The notes under the pieces are model-generated. The model did no database searches and had not been told where the DNA came from. It saw nothing but the letters and a program-made list of their open reading frames with translations. The position numbers were made by a program, and so were the translations under genes. A DNA stretch of 7,576 bases from NCBI GenBank assembly GCA_013694645.1, contig JACDBZ010000094.1:1-7576 (forward strand). The letters are read 5' to 3'. Position 1 is the first letter of the stretch. Every line of letters starts with the position of its first letter. The DNA comes from Chloroflexota bacterium (GTDB taxonomy: Bacteria; Chloroflexota; Limnocylindria; QHBO01). Below are positions 6,017-7,576 of this stretch, one piece after another.

Positions 6017-6022
6017 AGACCT

Positions 6023-6676
6023 TTGACCAGGCACGACACTGAGCGCCGGCAGCGAATCCTTGACTGCATCGCCCGCACCGTCGAGGAGCGCGGCTACCCA
6101 CCCTCCGTCCGGGAGATCGCGGACGCGGTCGGTCTCGCCTCGACGAGCGCGGTGCATCACCATCTCCTCGCGCTCGAGCGTGATGGCCTGCTCGAGCGTG
6201 GTACGCATTCGTCGCGCGCTCTCCGGTTGACCTCGTCACGGCCTCGCGTGGCCGACCGGCCGAAGGTGACGCCGTTCCGAATGCCGATGGAACGAAACAC
6301 CCTGGCGTTGCCCGTCATGGGCGAGATCGCGGCCGGCCAGCCGATCGAGGCTTACGCGGACGCGGCCGAAACGCTCGAGGTGCCTCGCTCGCTCGAGGCA
6401 CGGGAAGATTCCTACGTCCTGCGCGTGCGCGGCAAGAGCATGATCGACGCGCTCATCGACGACGGAGATTTCGTCATCGTCCAGCCACAGGCCACCGCAC
6501 GCGATGGCGATATCGTAGTCGCCCTGCTCGAGGACAACGGCGTGACACTCAAGCGCTACTTCCGGGAAAAGGACCGCATTCGACTCCAACCGGCAAATGC
6601 CGAGATGGAGCCGATCTACGCCACCGATGTCCAGATCCAGGGCAAGGTGATCGGCGTCATCCGCCGCCTCTCCTAG
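6023..6676 (+). CDS. lexA: LexA repressor
   Basis: This is the SOS-response repressor and RecA-stimulated self-cleaving serine peptidase (S24), 217 residues from TTG. The N-terminal winged HTH (about 3-70) contains RQRILDCIARTVEERGYPPS (9-28), VREIADAVGLASTSAVHHHL (29-48) and LERDGLL. The cleavage site is Ala104-Gly105 in GEIAAGQPIEA. The catalytic Ser139 is in RGKSMIDALIDDGDFVIV and Lys177 in NGVTLKRYF. All catalytic elements are intact, so it should be a functional, cleavable LexA. Length is normal for the family. Its own promoter carries a LexA box. The next gene starts 7 nt after its stop, so the two probably share a transcript. Confidence 0.97.
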   Translation: MTRHDTERRQRILDCIARTVEERGYPPSVREIADAVGLASTSAVHHHLLALERDGLLERGTHSSRALRLTSSRPRVADRPKVTPFRMPMERNTLALPVMGEIAAGQPIEAYADAAETLEVPRSLEAREDSYVLRVRGKSMIDALIDDGDFVIVQPQATARDGDIVVALLEDNGVTLKRYFREKDRIRLQPANAEMEPIYATDVQIQGKVIGVIRRLS

Positions 6677-6683
6677 CTCCACC

Positions 6684-7576
6684 GTGGCGCAAATCACGTT
6701 GCGTGAGCTCAACCGCGCCACGCTTGATCGCCAGGGCCTGCTGGAACCGATGACGGCGCGCACCGCGGGAGAAGCAGTCCAGCGCCTGGGATCGCTTCAA
6801 GCCCAACATCCCGAGTGGCCACCCATTGCCCTCGCCGCACGCGCCGCCGATGCGCGTACCGCAGATCTCGCCACCGCACTCGACCGCCGCGAGGTCGTCC
6901 GCAGCTCGCTCATGCGGATCACCATTCACGTCGTCAGCGCTGACGATCTATGGCCAATGTTTGCCATCTGCCAGCCGCTCCGTCTGACGCAATGGCGGCT
7001 CTTGGCCAAGGCCGATCCGATCGACTCGCCGCTGGGACGTCGCATGACAGCCGCGCACGAGGTCGCGTTGGCGGCGCTCTCCAGTGGCAACCCCACTTCG
7101 ACGGAGCTCGATCGGCTCATGGCCCGCGAGGCAGGACCCGTCGATGCGCCGGTGCAGCGCATGTACTGGCGGCACCTTTCGGCCGTGGTGCCGTTGGTTC
7201 ATGTGCCGTATGCCGGGGAGGGATACGGGCGCTCGCGATATGCCGTCGCTTCGCAATGGCTCGGTATCGACCAACCCGAGATCGAGCTCGCCGAGGCCAG
7301 GACGCGGGTGGCCCGTCGGTACCTGGCCGCATTCGGGCCTGCCAGCATCGACGATCTCGCCGCGTACGTCGGTCGCGGCAAGGGCGGCATCGCGATATGG
7401 CGTGACGCCGTCGCAGCGATAGGCGACGAGCTCGTGACGATGACCGACAACCTCGGGCGCACGCTCCACGACCTGGAGAGCGCACCGCGACCGCATCGCG
7501 AAACGCCGGCACCGCCCCGCCTCCTTGCCCGCTGGGACAGCCTGCTCCTTTCGCATGCTCCCAAGCATCGCGATCG
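6684..7576 (+). CDS. Winged-helix (HTH_42/DUF1006) AlkZ-like DNA glycosylase family protein (3' end beyond window)
   Basis: The frame opens with GTG at 6684, 7 nt after lexA, and runs uninterrupted for 297 codons off the right edge. Residues 1-50 contain the family pattern LRELNRATLDRQGLL and VQRLGSLQAQHPEW. Q39-A40-Q41 fits the Q-x-Q catalytic motif described for AlkZ-type glycosylases, which unhook bulky alkyl and crosslink adducts. Further family features are VVRSSLMRITIHVVSADDLW (71-90), YWRHLSAVVPLVHVP (161-175), the segment RRYLAAFGPASIDDLA (211-226) and PRLLARWDSLLLSH (278-291). Members are typically about 350-390 residues, so 50-90 are missing. Starts: GTG 6684 has no clear ribosome site and may depend on coupling to lexA; TTG at 6699 is an alternative. 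An upstream TGA in this frame, inside lexA, excludes earlier starts. Whether it is a glycosylase or another HTH_42 member is inference. Confidence 0.85.
   Translation, partial: MAQITLRELNRATLDRQGLLEPMTARTAGEAVQRLGSLQAQHPEWPPIALAARAADARTADLATALDRREVVRSSLMRITIHVVSADDLWPMFAICQPLRLTQWRLLAKADPIDSPLGRRMTAAHEVALAALSSGNPTSTELDRLMAREAGPVDAPVQRMYWRHLSAVVPLVHVPYAGEGYGRSRYAVASQWLGIDQPEIELAEARTRVARRYLAAFGPASIDDLAAYVGRGKGGIAIWRDAVAAIGDELVTMTDNLGRTLHDLESAPRPHRETPAPPRLLARWDSLLLSHAPKHRD

Larger units (their letters stand above)
5888..6022. other. Divergent promoter region between the DUF1232-rplI operon and lexA
   Basis: This 135-bp region carries the lexA promoter, the SOS box and the lexA ribosome site on the plus strand. 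On the minus strand, TATCAT (5925-5920) is a good -10 for the DUF1232-rplI operon, about 33 nt before its GTG. The matching -35 position (5948-5943, CCGATG) is weak. The SOS box lies about 10 bp upstream of that -35, so SOS control of the minus-strand operon is not obvious. Confidence 0.5.

Noticed and set aside
5963..6022. Longer LexA start at ATG 5963
   Set aside because: The ATG lies within the SOS box and upstream of the -10, has no ribosome site, and adds 20 residues not expected in the family.

Overview
High-GC bacterial chromosome segment of housekeeping and accessory genes. The best guess at source is Chloroflexota (a Limnocylindria/Ellin6529-like or related soil/freshwater lineage). 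This rests on the GC content, an F420-type luciferase-like oxidoreductase of the Rv1855c type, a small protein with a CxxC-x17-CxxC zinc ribbon, and a LexA box of the GAAC-N4-GTTC type. The assignment is inference from gene content, not a marker phylogeny.

Layout. The minus strand carries, in transcription order: a DUF1232/YkvA-like membrane-associated protein (5887-5396); rplI for ribosomal protein L9 (5399-4953, ATGA overlap with the preceding gene); a short SnoaL-like remnant (4916-4656); dnaB replicative helicase (about 4543-3197); a double zinc-ribbon protein (3020-2640); purA adenylosuccinate synthetase (2522-1218); and, after a 322-bp repeat-bearing gap, an LLM-class F420-dependent oxidoreductase that runs off the left edge (895-<1). 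The plus strand carries lexA (6023-6676, TTG start) and, 7 nt behind it, a winged-helix/AlkZ-like DNA glycosylase family gene that runs off the right edge (6684->7576).

How the genes work together. rplI-dnaB is the tail of the widespread rpsF-ssb-rpsR-rplI-dnaB cluster, but a DUF1232 gene sits directly upstream of rplI where rpsR would be expected. The 135-bp divergent region between DUF1232 and lexA holds a clear lexA promoter (TTGACA, 18 bp, TACGGT) with a palindromic SOS box inside the spacer, so lexA is very likely autoregulated. The tight lexA/AlkZ-like spacing suggests that a base-excision-type repair enzyme belongs to the SOS regulon here; this is the most interesting functional inference in the window.

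Non-coding structure worth noting: a 17-bp perfect tandem repeat and a 50-bp-spaced direct repeat between purA and the LLM gene; palindromes between dnaB and the zinc-ribbon gene; and, upstream of dnaB, DnaA-box-like sequences beside an 8-bp-stem hairpin that resembles a single type I-E CRISPR repeat. I found no mobile element, tRNA, rRNA or true CRISPR array, and no clearly novel multi-gene system.
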